Assembly: GCF_041435115.1 (NCBI RefSeq)
Contig: NZ_CP108046.1
Span: 558,001-622,000 of the forward strand
From: Streptomyces sp. NBC_00289
Lineage (GTDB): Bacteria > Actinomycetota > Actinomycetes > Streptomycetales > Streptomycetaceae
Reading direction: 5' to 3'
DNA: 64,000 bases
Positions 37,216 to 46,290 of the stretch are shown here, piece by piece. The notes beneath the pieces were generated by a model. That model did not search any database, was not told where the DNA came from, and worked only from the letters and a program-made list of their open reading frames with translations. The position numbers and the translations under genes are program-made. The first letter of the stretch is position 1. Every line of letters starts with the position of its first letter.

Positions 37216-38147
37216 CGTAACACGACCCCTGCCCGTTCTCGTCACGGCTCGACCGTGCCGTAACACCACCGTCCAGCACCGCCCCCAAGCACCCGAACGA
37301 GACGAGGACACCGGAAGCGTCCACGGAGCGCGGTACTTGGTGGGCGGCGCCGTTCGCGCTGAGGGCGACCGATCGTCACCACACCCGCCTACCCGCCTCG
37401 GTTTGATGACGTCGCACGCTCCGGCCTGAGCGCCAAGAGGTGACACACCTGTAGTCGGTTCAAGCTTCCCGCAGCCGCATGTCCATGGCCGCAGCGGTCT
37501 GCTTCAGGTTCGGCGAGTGCAGCCAGCTGATCTACCGTCCTCGTAAGCACGTATTGCTCAAGCTTCCCTGCAGCGGCAAGAGGACCGTGTTGGGTGGAAG
37601 GGGCAGGCATACCTAGGCATCAAACGATACCTGGCATCAAACCACCGCTGACTTCCGCGCTCGTCCAGGCAGCAGCGCCGAGGCAGCTGTGGTCTAGGCG
37701 CGGTCAGACTATGAGCGCGCGGTGCCGGTTTTCACACTCTGTGAACCACCGACGGCTGCGAGAGACAGCAATGGCCGTAGCCGCAAGCAGTCAGACAGCC
37801 GGCCATGGATCTACAGCAGTTAAGAGGCTGACAGACGGCGCGATCCTGCTTGGTGACCGTTGATCCTTCGGGAGGGGACGCCTCGCTCTACACCTCGCTG
37901 CGGGCCTACCTGCACCGGATCGGAGTCAGCGGCGGTAGTCCCGCCGAACATGCCCCTCCCCTCCCCCTCAACAACCAACCCGAGCAGCAGTCCGCCCCGT
38001 CGAGAGAGGCATTCGAACGGCGAGGTTGCACTCCTGCGCCACTGATCCGCGCCTGAGGCCGTCTTCCGAAGATGCTCAAGAACACAGACCCTCAGGCGAG
38101 TACTCAAATCCGGACAAGCCCAAATTGACACACAAAAGGAAAGTCTC
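37216..38147. other. Long region without a recognised gene
   Basis: About 930 bases. The frame at 37850-38056 (VTVDPSGGDASLYTSLRAYL) is open but matches nothing I know. From 38060 the DNA becomes A/T richer towards the small ORF at 38148. No RNA gene or repeat was noticed. Confidence 0.4.
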
Positions 38148-38339
38148 TTGAAATTTAATCGGGATCTTTTTGCTCGAATTCTATCACATGTCAATAATGG
38201 GCTCTACGCAATTGCATGGTGTCACGGAGTTTACATATACCTGCCTCCTGAAGGTCGGAAAGACATGGAATCGGCATGCCCTCTCTCGCCAGCAGAAGAG
38301 CACATATGGAACGCTATCGTAACCGCCGAAAAGTGCTGA
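38148..38339 (+). CDS. Possible small protein (63 residues)
   Basis: TTG start at 38148 with AAAGGAAAG 4 to 8 bases upstream. Sequence MKFNRDLFARILSHVNNGLY followed by AIAWCHGVYIYLPPEGRKDM and a C-terminal helix ending EKC. It is clearly A/T richer than the surroundings. No known family; real but recently acquired, or a chance frame. Confidence 0.4.
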   Translation: MKFNRDLFARILSHVNNGLYAIAWCHGVYIYLPPEGRKDMESACPLSPAEEHIWNAIVTAEKC

Positions 38340-38429
38340 GTTAACTCGGCGGTACCGCGCCACATCATGGCGATGCTGGCGAAGTTGCTCAGTGCTCATG
38401 GCGACAGATTGACAGGCCGCAGGCCTCGC

Positions 38430-38560
38430 GCGCGTTGAGGCCATTCCGGCAGGCGATGCTGGTACTGCGCTCATTTTGTGATGCGGGGTGTGTGCACTGC
38501 CTGGCGCGCGACGGGTATCTCGCATGGCACCGGCTACCGCTACTTCCGGTGCCGCACGAT
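38430..38560 (+). pseudogene. IS5-family HTH scrap
   Basis: FRQAMLVLRSFCDAGCVHCL and, one frame away, GISHGTGYRYF resemble FRQAVLILRWFIDGTRLSQL ... STAYRYLHEG of the IS5 copy at 58387-59204. The rest of that gene is absent; 38561-38930 contains nothing I recognise. Confidence 0.45.
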
Positions 38561-38934
38561 CCGGGCGACCTGGCGAGCATGGGGAAAGTCCAGGTTTGCG
38601 GCGATGGCCCTCGGCGCGGTCGTAATACTGTGCGGTGGCCTTCTGTGCAAACACGGCACACCATCGCCGAGATGCTCTTCGCTCGCTCCCTCCCCTCACC
38701 AGGTCTTCCGCCGGAAGCGTCCCACGCAAGGCGATTGCAAAGTCGCGGTGGTCCCCACGTGTGCAGGTTGCGGCGGTGTGACGATGCTGGTCGGGTGCGC
38801 GACCGGACGCAACGAAGCTCCGTTGTGGAGGTGGCTTGCCAAGTCGCCGTCACGCGAGGGAGAAGCTCCTATCTCCTGTCAAGCGGCCTGTGCAAGGTTG
38901 GTCGGCCTTCGCGATGTTTGTACAGGTCAAGGCC

Positions 38935-39991
38935 CTGAAGATCTCGCGGGCTTTGTAGCGCTTGGAGGCAGCGGATGATGTCCTTCTTCTGCAGTCCCTG
39001 CGCAGTGCGTCGGGCCACGTACTCGCGGGTGCGCCGGTCGTGCTGCATGCGGACGGCCGCGATGCGGTAGAGGGCCGCGTTGGCTGACCGGTTGCCTCCC
39101 CGGTTCAGCCGGTGGCGGTCCCGGCGGCCGGAGGAGGCCGGCAGAGGTGCGGCGCCGCACACATGGGCGAAGGCTGCCTCGGAGCGCAGTCGCTCGGGGT
39201 TGTCGCCGACTGCAGCCAGGAGGCGGGCGGCGGTCTCGGGGCCGACGCCGTTGACGGCCAGCAGCATCGGCGCGGCCTGAGCCGTCAGTGCGGTCCACTC
39301 GGCGTCGTATTCGCTGATTTCACGCCCGAGGTCCTGGTAGCGGCGGGCAAGGCGTCGCAGGGTGAACTTGGCGGCGGTCGGGTCGGCCAGGTCCGGTGTC
39401 GGCCGGAGCCTGGCGCACATACTGATCAGGTCTGCTGCCGCCAGACGCGCAGTTGGCCGCGCAAGGTGTCGGGCGCGGTGACCAGGAGGCTGCGGATCTG
39501 GTTGACGGCCTGCGTGCGAGCCTTCATGGCCTAGGCGCGGGCGTTGTACAGGACCCGCAAGCCCCCCGGCGGCACCGGTGTGGCTTTTGGGGATGACGCC
39601 CGCGCGTCCGGAGGCGACCGCCTCGGCGGCGGCATAGGCGTCGATGGGATCGGACTTGCCCAGCTGGCGGCGCATGCGCCGGTCAGGCCGGTTGATGTCG
39701 AACACTTGCAGGCCGGAAGCGGTCAGGACGCGTGCGAGCTGGGTGCCGTAGGAATCCGGTGCCCTAGACACCAACGGCGAGCACGGTCCCGAAGGAGCGA
39801 AGCCAGGCCAGCAGGGCGCGATAGCCGTCGCTCGTGGTCGGGAACGGAGCGTCGCCCAGGTGCCGGCCGATGGGGTCGACGACGGCGGCGTGGTGGGTGT
39901 CGGCGTGGGTGTCCACGCCTCCCAAGACGTCCGGGCGCTGATCAGCGATGATGGAAGTGCTGTCCTTCCGGGTTGCGAAGAGGGGCAGCAC
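38935..39991 (-). pseudogene. IS110-family transposase with frameshifts (IS110-a)
   Basis: The DEDD RuvC-like N-terminus is at 39991-39764 (VLGGVDTHADTHHAAVVDPI, with Asp in GGVDTH). A shift leads to YGTQLARVLTASGLQVFDIN and LGKSDPIDAYAAAEAVASGR. The linker is garbled by another shift, then the Transposase_20 domain follows: APMLLAVNGVGPETAARLLA, AFAHVCGAAPLPASSGRRDR and NRGGNRSANAALYRIAAVRM with its conserved Ser. Not functional as read. Confidence 0.8.
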
Positions 39992-40137
39992 ACGCCGGTC
40001 GGGCGGCGGACAGAGCAGTGACGGGGGGCTTCTAGCCCAAGCTCCTGACGCGTAAATAGCAGCAGGTCAGGGTGGGGGTAGGCAGGGCTGGGTGCCCGGT
40101 GGCTGTGGCGCTCGCCGGGTGTCTGGGTGCGGGTCGG

Positions 40138-41380
40138 TCAGGCCGCGCCTTCCAGCGGGTTGAGGGTGACGGTGTAGCCGAGCTGATTGAGCGCACTGAT
40201 CGCGCGGCGGGTGGCGCGTTCGGGGTCGCGCTGGGCGAAGTAGGTGCCGCCGAGCTCGTGGTAGGTGACGTTGTCGGTGAGCATGTGCCAGATCGCGGTG
40301 ATGATCGAGTGCTCGACGGCGACCAAGGCTCGCATCGGGCCGCGGCGGGCGGTGAGCCGCTTGTAACGGGCCTGCAGGTAGGTGTCCTTGGTTCTCACCG
40401 CGCCGAGTGCGGCGAGTCCGAGGGCGCCTTTGAGATAGGGATGCCGGGTCGGACTTTGGTGCTCTTGGTTCGGCCGGCGGACTCGTGGTGGCCTGGGCAG
40501 ACGCCGGCCCAGGACGCGAGGTGCCTGGCGGAGGCGAACCGGCTCATGTCCCCGCCGGTCTCCGCGATGATCACCTCGGCGACGGCCCGGTTGATCCCGG
40601 GGATGGTGTCGAGGAGGTCGAGCGAGGGACGAAAGGAGCCATCGCCCCCTCGATCCGCTCGTCCAGCTGCCGGATCGCGTCGGTGAGCTGGTCGTAGTGG
40701 TCCAGGTGCAGCCGGGCCAGGAAGGCATGGTGGCTGCGGAAGCGTCCGGTCAGCGCCTCGGTCAGCTCGGGGATCTTGTTGCGGAGCTTGCGTTTGGCCA
40801 GCTCCGCGAGGACCTGCGGGCCGCGTTCCCCGCCGATGAGGGCTTCGAGCATGGCCCGGCCAGAGACCCCCATGATGTCGGAGGCGACCGCGGACAGCTT
40901 GATCCCGGTGTCCTCCAGCAGCTTCTCCAGCCGCTGCACGATCTGGCCGCGCTCGCGGGTCATCTGGGTGCGAGCCCGGGTCAGGTCTCGCAGCTCGCGC
41001 ACCGGCTGGGGCGGCACGAACGAGGCCCGCACCAGGCCATGCGCACCGAGCTGGGCCAGCCAGGCCGCATCCGAGACGTCCGTCTTGCGGCCGGGCAGGT
41101 TCTTGACCTGCCGCGCGTTGACCAGGATCACGTTCAACTCCCCGGCCAGAAGGTAGTAGAAGAGCTTCCAGTAGTCCGACGTCGCCTCGATCACGACCAG
41201 GGTGACCTCGGCGGCGAGCAGGTGATCGCGCAGGGCGAGCACCGCGTTCGTCGTCGAACCCCACGTCGTGGTCTCGGTCGCGAAGGCCCCCCGCCGCTTG
41301 GTACTCGGGGTGCGGACACACGCCTTGGCATCCTTCTTGCTGATGTCCACACCGGCGCAGCGCTCGTGCAGCACATCCAC
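40138..41380 (-). pseudogene. IS110-family transposase, two frameshifts (IS110-b)
   Basis: From 41380: CAGVDISKKDAKACVRTPST holds the first Asp, and LVVIEATSDYWKLFYYLLAG plus GRKTDVSDAAWLAQLGAHGL hold the next acidic residues. The frame shifts near 40640 (SLDLLDTIPGINRAVAEVII, SARHLASWAGVCPGHHESAG) and again near 40440 (YLKGALGLAALGAV, GTYFAQRDPERATRRAISAL), ending at 40138. Each shift is a single base. The upstream non-coding end at 41381-41600 contains a clear hairpin (TCCACGG TTC CCGTGGA at 41473-41489). Confidence 0.85.
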
Positions 41381-41860
41381 GTCCCTGTCCCTCCCTCAAC
41401 GGCCGAGTGGTACGCCGTTCCGGGGGGACCAAGGTGAATCAGGAATTCTGACGCACGTGCTCGCAGCAACACTCCACGGTTCCCGTGGACGGCCCCCAGC
41501 ACCACGCTGACCTGCGAGCTCACCGGCATCACAGAGCATTCGGTTTCGGCCGGAACGAACCCCACCAGCGTCCCGCAGCGGTATCAGCCCGCGTCAGAGG
41601 CAGACGGAAGCACCCCAGCGCGCGCCACAGGATTTACCACGCCCCCGGCGCGCACCGACGGTGCGCTGGACCGCTGACTTGTTCAATCGGCCCCAGATGC
41701 TCGGTCTGCAGCCGTAGCGTCCAGGGTGTCGGTCGGCACGGGCCCGCAGTGCTCCTTGCCGCTCTCGGGTTGGCTCACTGATAGCGTGCCGCCGCTGGCT
41801 GACACCCGCGCGGTGTGGCTCGACAGAGGCATGAAGGCGACGCAGTGACTTCAAGTCAGG
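41381..41860. other. Non-coding ends between two divergent IS110 elements
   Basis: 480 bases between the starts of IS110-b (minus) and IS110-c (plus). IS110-family elements are known to encode a structured bridge RNA in the non-coding end next to the recombinase gene. Hairpin-forming stretches are visible at 41473-41489 and around 41650-41670 (GCGCACCGACGGTGCGC). I cannot define the RNA limits by eye. Confidence 0.4.
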
Positions 41861-42946
41861 GTGCCCACCGCACTCCCCTTCCTGTCTCATCGAGTGCGGG
41901 GGCAGCAGCCTGAGACTCTGATCGGTGTCGATCCCCACAAGTCGTCCCACACCGCCGTCGCCGTCGACACAGCAGGCCACCAGGTGGCCCAGCGCCGGTT
42001 CGTCGTCAACGCCGGAACCTTCCGCCAGCTGATGCGCTGGTGCGAGCAGTGGCCTGACCGTCGTTTCGCGGTCGAGGGCGCCGGCGGCCTGGGCCACTCG
42101 CTCGCCCAGCAACTGGCGGCCGCGGGCGAGAACGTGGTCGACGTGCCGTCCACGCTGTCGGCCCGGGCCCGGCTGCTGGCCACCGGCGCCGACCGCAAGA
42201 CCGATGCCAAGGACGCCCTCCACGTCTCCCAGGTCGCCCTCTTCCGCCATGACCTGCGCCCCGTGGTCCAGGAAGACCAGACCACGATCCTGCGGCTGCT
42301 GACCGAGCGGCGGGACGACCTGGTCCACGAGCGCACCCGCGTCCTCAACCGACTCCACGCCGTCTTGCGCGATCTCCTGCCCGGCGGAGCACCCAACGGC
42401 CTGTCGGCCGACAAGGCTGCCGCCTTGATGAAGGGCATCCGGCCGGTCACGGCCACCGACAACTGCCGCCGGGACATAGCCCGTGACCTCCTGGGCGACC
42501 TGCGCAGACTGGACCGGCAGGTCAAGGACAACGAAGCCGAGATGCGCGAGACCATCGCTGCGATCAGCACCACGCTGACCACCCTGCCGGGCCTGGGCAC
42601 CGTACTGGCCGCGAAGATCCTCGGCCACATCGGGGACATCAGCCGGTTCCCCACCGAGCACCACTTCGCCAGCTACACCGGCAGCGCACCCCTGGATGCC
42701 TCCAGCGGCAACAACGAACGGCACCGGCTCAACACCGGCGGAAACCGCGCGCTGAACTCGGTGCTGCACACCATCGCCGTCTGCCAGATCCGCGACGGCG
42801 GGCGCGGGCAGGACTACTACCTCTGCAAAATCAGTGAGGGGAAGACGCCTTCGGAGGCCCGCAGGGCTCTCAAGCGACGCCTGTCCAACGTGGTCTACCG
42901 GATCATGAAACGCGACCAACGGAACCACCTCGCTCAAGCCGCTTGA
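41861..42946 (+). CDS. IS110-family recombinase, intact (IS110-c)
   Basis: 361 residues, uninterrupted. The DEDD_Tnp_IS110 domain has TLIGVDPHKSSHTAVAVDTA (first Asp), RFAVEGAGGLGHSLAQQLAA (Glu) and DRKTDAKDALHVSQVALFRH (two Asp). The Transposase_20 domain has LTTLPGLGTVLAAKILGHIG, FASYTGSAPLDASSGNNERH and TGGNRALNSVLHTIAVCQIR with the catalytic Ser region. The GTG at 41861 is used here; GTG at 41891 is another option and neither has a strong ribosome site. Of the IS110 genes in the window this is the only one without a frameshift, stop or truncation, so it is the best candidate for an active bridge-RNA-guided element. Confidence 0.92.
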   Translation: MPTALPFLSHRVRGQQPETLIGVDPHKSSHTAVAVDTAGHQVAQRRFVVNAGTFRQLMRWCEQWPDRRFAVEGAGGLGHSLAQQLAAAGENVVDVPSTLSARARLLATGADRKTDAKDALHVSQVALFRHDLRPVVQEDQTTILRLLTERRDDLVHERTRVLNRLHAVLRDLLPGGAPNGLSADKAAALMKGIRPVTATDNCRRDIARDLLGDLRRLDRQVKDNEAEMRETIAAISTTLTTLPGLGTVLAAKILGHIGDISRFPTEHHFASYTGSAPLDASSGNNERHRLNTGGNRALNSVLHTIAVCQIRDGGRGQDYYLCKISEGKTPSEARRALKRRLSNVVYRIMKRDQRNHLAQAA

Positions 42947-43089
42947 CACACAGAGGCGCTATCAGGTCACGAGCGCCCGATCGGCTGTGTGCGTGGTAGC
43001 CCTCCGCAGCGAGTCGACAGTTCTCCGACATGACAGCCCTTGGGCGTCAGCTTCGATGTGGGTCAGACCCGGCGGAGGACCACGGCACC

Positions 43090-43640
43090 ATCATCACTGC
43101 TCCGATGTGCCGCCAGTCTGCCACCGTCGGTCTGGTCAAGTCGCCCAGCCGTCGGCACTGTGCGATCGGCCCGCTGGCCGAGCGGCTGCGGGCACTGGCC
43201 GATCCGCGGTGCCGGCGCGGGAAGCGTCACCCCTTTGCGGCAGTGCTGCTGATCGCCTGCTCCGCCGTGGTGATTGATGCGACGAGTTTCGTGACGGTCA
43301 GCCGGTGGGCGGCCGAGGCCCCGCAGGATGTCCTAGCCCGGCTCGGTGCCCATACCGCGACCGCCCGTCTACGTCATCACCGACCTGACCAGCCGTCAGG
43401 CCTCCCCCGAACAAATCGCAACGATCTTGGGGCACACTGGGTGACCGAAAACAGGCTCCACTTCGTCCGGGACATCGCCTTCCGCGAGGACGCCTCCACG
43501 ATCCGCACCGGGCACAGCCCGGAAAACATGGCTACCCTCCGCAGCTTCGCCATCAACCACCCCTCGACACCACACCAACACCGCCGGACTCCGCCCCGCA
43601 GCCCTCCGCCTCTACGAGCGGCCACTGTCCCTCCTCGACC
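43090..43640 (+). pseudogene. ISAs1-family transposase with the catalytic core deleted
   Basis: The N-terminus (LAERLRALADPRCRRGKRHP, FAAVLLIACSAVVIDATSFV, SRWAAEAPQDVLARLGAHT) joins at about 43355 to the C-terminus, partly out of frame (TDLTSRQASPEQIATILGAH, then WVTENRLHFVRDIAFREDAS and MATLRSFAIN). The AVDGKSLRG, Asp-Ala-Leu-His and Lys-Gly-Asn-Gln segments are missing. Confidence 0.78.
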
Positions 43641-43740
43641 TCAACCGACCTGCACCCGCGATCAAAGGCTTTTGCAATCGCCCTGGCGTCCCACGTGGCC
43701 GAATGTCTCGCCGGAGTCCTATCCCGATGCAAGGAAATGA

Positions 43741-44911
43741 GTATCGAATACTCCGCGCTCTGCCGGTTGACAGGGTAAGATTATGGGTGAAATGGGACCA
43801 CGCCGACACGCAAAGGGCGACTGAATGGAGCCCATGTGAGCGGAGGAGCGCTGATGCCTTCCTCGGGCCAGGACGAGACGAAAGGCTTGCCTTCCCGGCG
43901 CCGAGTGAATGTTGCATTCGTGAGTGCTGCTGGAACAGGCGGGGCGATGCTGCGCCTGCAGTAACGGTACCAAGTTCGTAAAACCTGATGTGCGAAAAGG
44001 TGATGACCCCCGACGGGGATCATCCTTGCTTCCGGTTGATCAATACCGAAAGGTGGTGGAACGGTTCTGAATGCAATGGGGCTGGTCCTTACTCGGGACG
44101 AAAACGGTGCTATGCAAGCATTCAGTGCGGTATGCAGTCATGCAGGGCGCATGGTCTTGGACGTCTCGGATTGAACGATTAACTGCGGCTGTCACGGTAG
44201 CCGATTCGATTCAGTCTCAGGTAAACCAGTATCCGGGCCGGCGCAGACACCTCCTGAACGCGTGTTCGTGCGGATCGCTTGCGATCTGACCTCCACGCGA
44301 AAACATGGGCCCCGGCGTGATTCTCCGTGAAATTGTGCGAGAACCAGCTTGCCCTGACCGTCAGGTCATTCACGAGCTGTGCGTAAGTCAATGCACCGCC
44401 CCACCGTTTACATTCAATGTTGCGTTCGTGGCTACGGGTAGTAAGTAAATTGAGATAGGTCGGTGCCACCACCTTCCGAGTCCTCCTGGCCGCCTTGACG
44501 GCGCGCTTTGGTTCAGGAAAGTCGGATGGAATGAAGCTCACCTTCATGCTGACGCACTTTTCCATCTATGACGGTTGTACGCCAAGTGCAATTCCGGCGC
44601 CGGCCAAGGCACGAGCGAGGGGACGTATCAACCCGACCCCATGGCAATACCGGACCGGGCGAGGCGCATGCGGCGGAACCTGTGGAGTCTACATGCGAAT
44701 GTTAAGTGTCAGGACACATTCCGACGAATCCTTGCAGCGAATAGACCGATCGGTGAGGCAGCTATTTCAAGATGAGTCCTATCCAGTACCCGTAGCCACA
44801 TGCAAGGTAACCCGGCTGAACTACTGCCAGTTGGGATCCGCGCCAGCGGAATGGAGATGCTCCTATAGAGGAGTGCACAAATCAGCCACAAAGGATCACA
44901 GAGCGAATCAA
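43741..44911. other. Long leader region upstream of the ECF sigma gene
   Basis: About 1.17 kb without a recognisable gene, lower in G+C than the flanks. The frame upstream of the sigma gene is open back to 44495, but that part looks non-coding. An imperfect hairpin GATGACCCCC-GAC-GGGGATCATC lies at 44002-44024. The sigma operon promoter should be in the last few hundred bases. Confidence 0.45.
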
Positions 44912-45469
44912 ATGAATACGAGCACTAATCGGATTGATCAGCTCCCTGCGCAGGATGGAGCGCTGGTGGAAGGTCTGTACCGGGAACATGGTACGGCTCT
45001 ATTCCGATTCATCGCAGGCCTGACGGGCGGGGACCGGCAACTGGCTGAGGATGTGGTACAGGAAACACTCTTGCGTGCATGGAAGCACGCCGAGCGACTT
45101 TGCGCTATGGAATCTGCGAGCATAAGGCCGTGGCTGATCACGGTGGCTCGCCGACTCGTCATCGACGCGCATCGCGCGCGGACGGCCCGGCCTCGTGAAA
45201 CCGATGCTTCCGCGCTAGAAGTACTGCCCGGACCGGATGAGATGAGTCAGGCACTGGAAACCATGACGGTCTCCGACGCGCTTGACACACTCAGTCCGTT
45301 TCACCGAGAGGCCTTGGTGGAGACGTATCTTAAAGGACGCACCATCGCTCAGGCCTCCGCTCACCTCGGAGTGCCGGCAAGCACGCTGAAATCCCGTATC
45401 TATTACGCGTCGCACGCCATGCGCTTGGCGCTGCAGGAACGAGACCAGAAGGAGGGGCCAGGGCGATGA
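44912..45469 (+). CDS. ECF-family RNA polymerase sigma factor
   Basis: About 185 residues from ATG 44912. Region 2 is LYREHGTALFRFIAGLTGGD through LAEDVVQETLLRAWKHAERL, including the Asp-Val-Val-Gln-Glu-Thr core. Region 4 is DALDTLSPFHREALVETYLK and IAQASAHLGVPASTLKSRIY, the HTH that contacts the -35 box. There is no region 1 or 3. The nearest purine-rich site (AAGGA) is 16 bases upstream, so the start is moderately sure; the longer open frame to 44495 lacks family similarity. The stop overlaps the anti-sigma start (ATGA), so the pair is translationally coupled. Resembles SigL/SigK-type ECFs of streptomycetes. Confidence 0.93.
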   Translation: MNTSTNRIDQLPAQDGALVEGLYREHGTALFRFIAGLTGGDRQLAEDVVQETLLRAWKHAERLCAMESASIRPWLITVARRLVIDAHRARTARPRETDASALEVLPGPDEMSQALETMTVSDALDTLSPFHREALVETYLKGRTIAQASAHLGVPASTLKSRIYYASHAMRLALQERDQKEGPGR

Positions 45470-46227
45470 CTGCAACACCTAAGCGACATCAGGATGTGGC
45501 CGCCTACGTCCTGGGAGTCTTGGAAGGCGCCGACAGTGATGCATTCGAAGCGCACCTGGCCTGCTGTCCTAGATGTACAGAAGAGGCCGAGCAATTGGGC
45601 CCAGCTGCACAGCGCCTGAGCATCCTCGGTCACCCAATCAGCAGTGAGTTCACTGATGCAGCTACCCCCCACCGAGGTCCCATCAGGTCACTCGGCGAGC
45701 GACAATTGCCGCTCGCCGCCGCGACGGCTGGCCCCAGAATGCTGCAGAATCTTTTGGAGACAACGGCAGCGGACAGGCGCCGCACGCGGCGGCGGTGTCT
45801 GGTGATCGTGGCGGCCGCAGCATCCGCTATCGCCGCCTTCAGTCTTTCTCTCACATCTGAACCAGCTAGCAGGCCTCCTGCCGCCCATGGTTCAGCACCT
45901 GCACTCGCCGGACAACAACACACCGCAGCCGATGCAGCTACCGGCGTGCGCGCTGCAGTGGGCCTGCAAGCCCGCAGTTGGGGTACCTCTATTACTCTCC
46001 GGATCACTGGTGTTGAAGGTCCCGAACGCTGCACCCTAATGGCCATCGACACCGAGGGGCGCGCCCACTCGATCGGCGCGTGGCAGGTATCCGCTCCTAC
46101 GAACGGGATCCACGATGATCCTGATCCGCTCACCTTGATGGCCTCGACGGATCTCACTCCAAGCGCACTGAAAAGCTTCGAAGTTCGTACTCTTTCAGGC
46201 CAGCGACTCGTCGATGTTCCGATCTGA
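45466..46227 (+). CDS. Membrane anti-sigma factor with zinc-finger (RskA/zf-HC2-like)
   Basis: 253 residues. The N-terminal anti-sigma domain has the zinc motif H-x3-C-x2-C in HLACCPRC (around residues 30-37), preceded by VAAYVLGVLEGADSDAFEAH. One membrane helix (CLVIVAAAASAIAAFSLSL, around 110-128) follows a basic Arg cluster. The outer domain (LQARSWGTSITLRITGVEGP, ERCTLMAIDTEGRAHSIGAW) has the pattern of the sensor half of RskA-like proteins. The start overlaps the sigma stop by 4 bases. It should hold the sigma factor at the membrane until proteolysis. An intrinsic-terminator-like hairpin that originally followed this gene is now 5.3 kb away, behind three IS insertions. Confidence 0.93.
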   Translation: MTATPKRHQDVAAYVLGVLEGADSDAFEAHLACCPRCTEEAEQLGPAAQRLSILGHPISSEFTDAATPHRGPIRSLGERQLPLAAATAGPRMLQNLLETTAADRRRTRRRCLVIVAAAASAIAAFSLSLTSEPASRPPAAHGSAPALAGQQHTAADAATGVRAAVGLQARSWGTSITLRITGVEGPERCTLMAIDTEGRAHSIGAWQVSAPTNGIHDDPDPLTLMASTDLTPSALKSFEVRTLSGQRLVDVPI

Positions 46228-46290
46228 GCAGCAGTTCTGGGCTGGTTGGAAGAGATCCGGCATGTTGTTTTGCGTGCTACGGGTACCTAG

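Noticed and set aside
36248..37429. 393-codon ORF running through secF into the apt fragment
   Set aside because: It is the +1 frame of secF; only the 17 apt codons within it are meaningful.
38430..38938. Overlapping long ORFs on both strands suggesting a new gene
   Set aside because: One part matches an IS5 HTH in two frames; the rest shows no consistent coding signal.
41594..42949. 451-codon minus-strand ORF opposite IS110-c
   Set aside because: Antisense to an intact recombinase gene; no family similarity.
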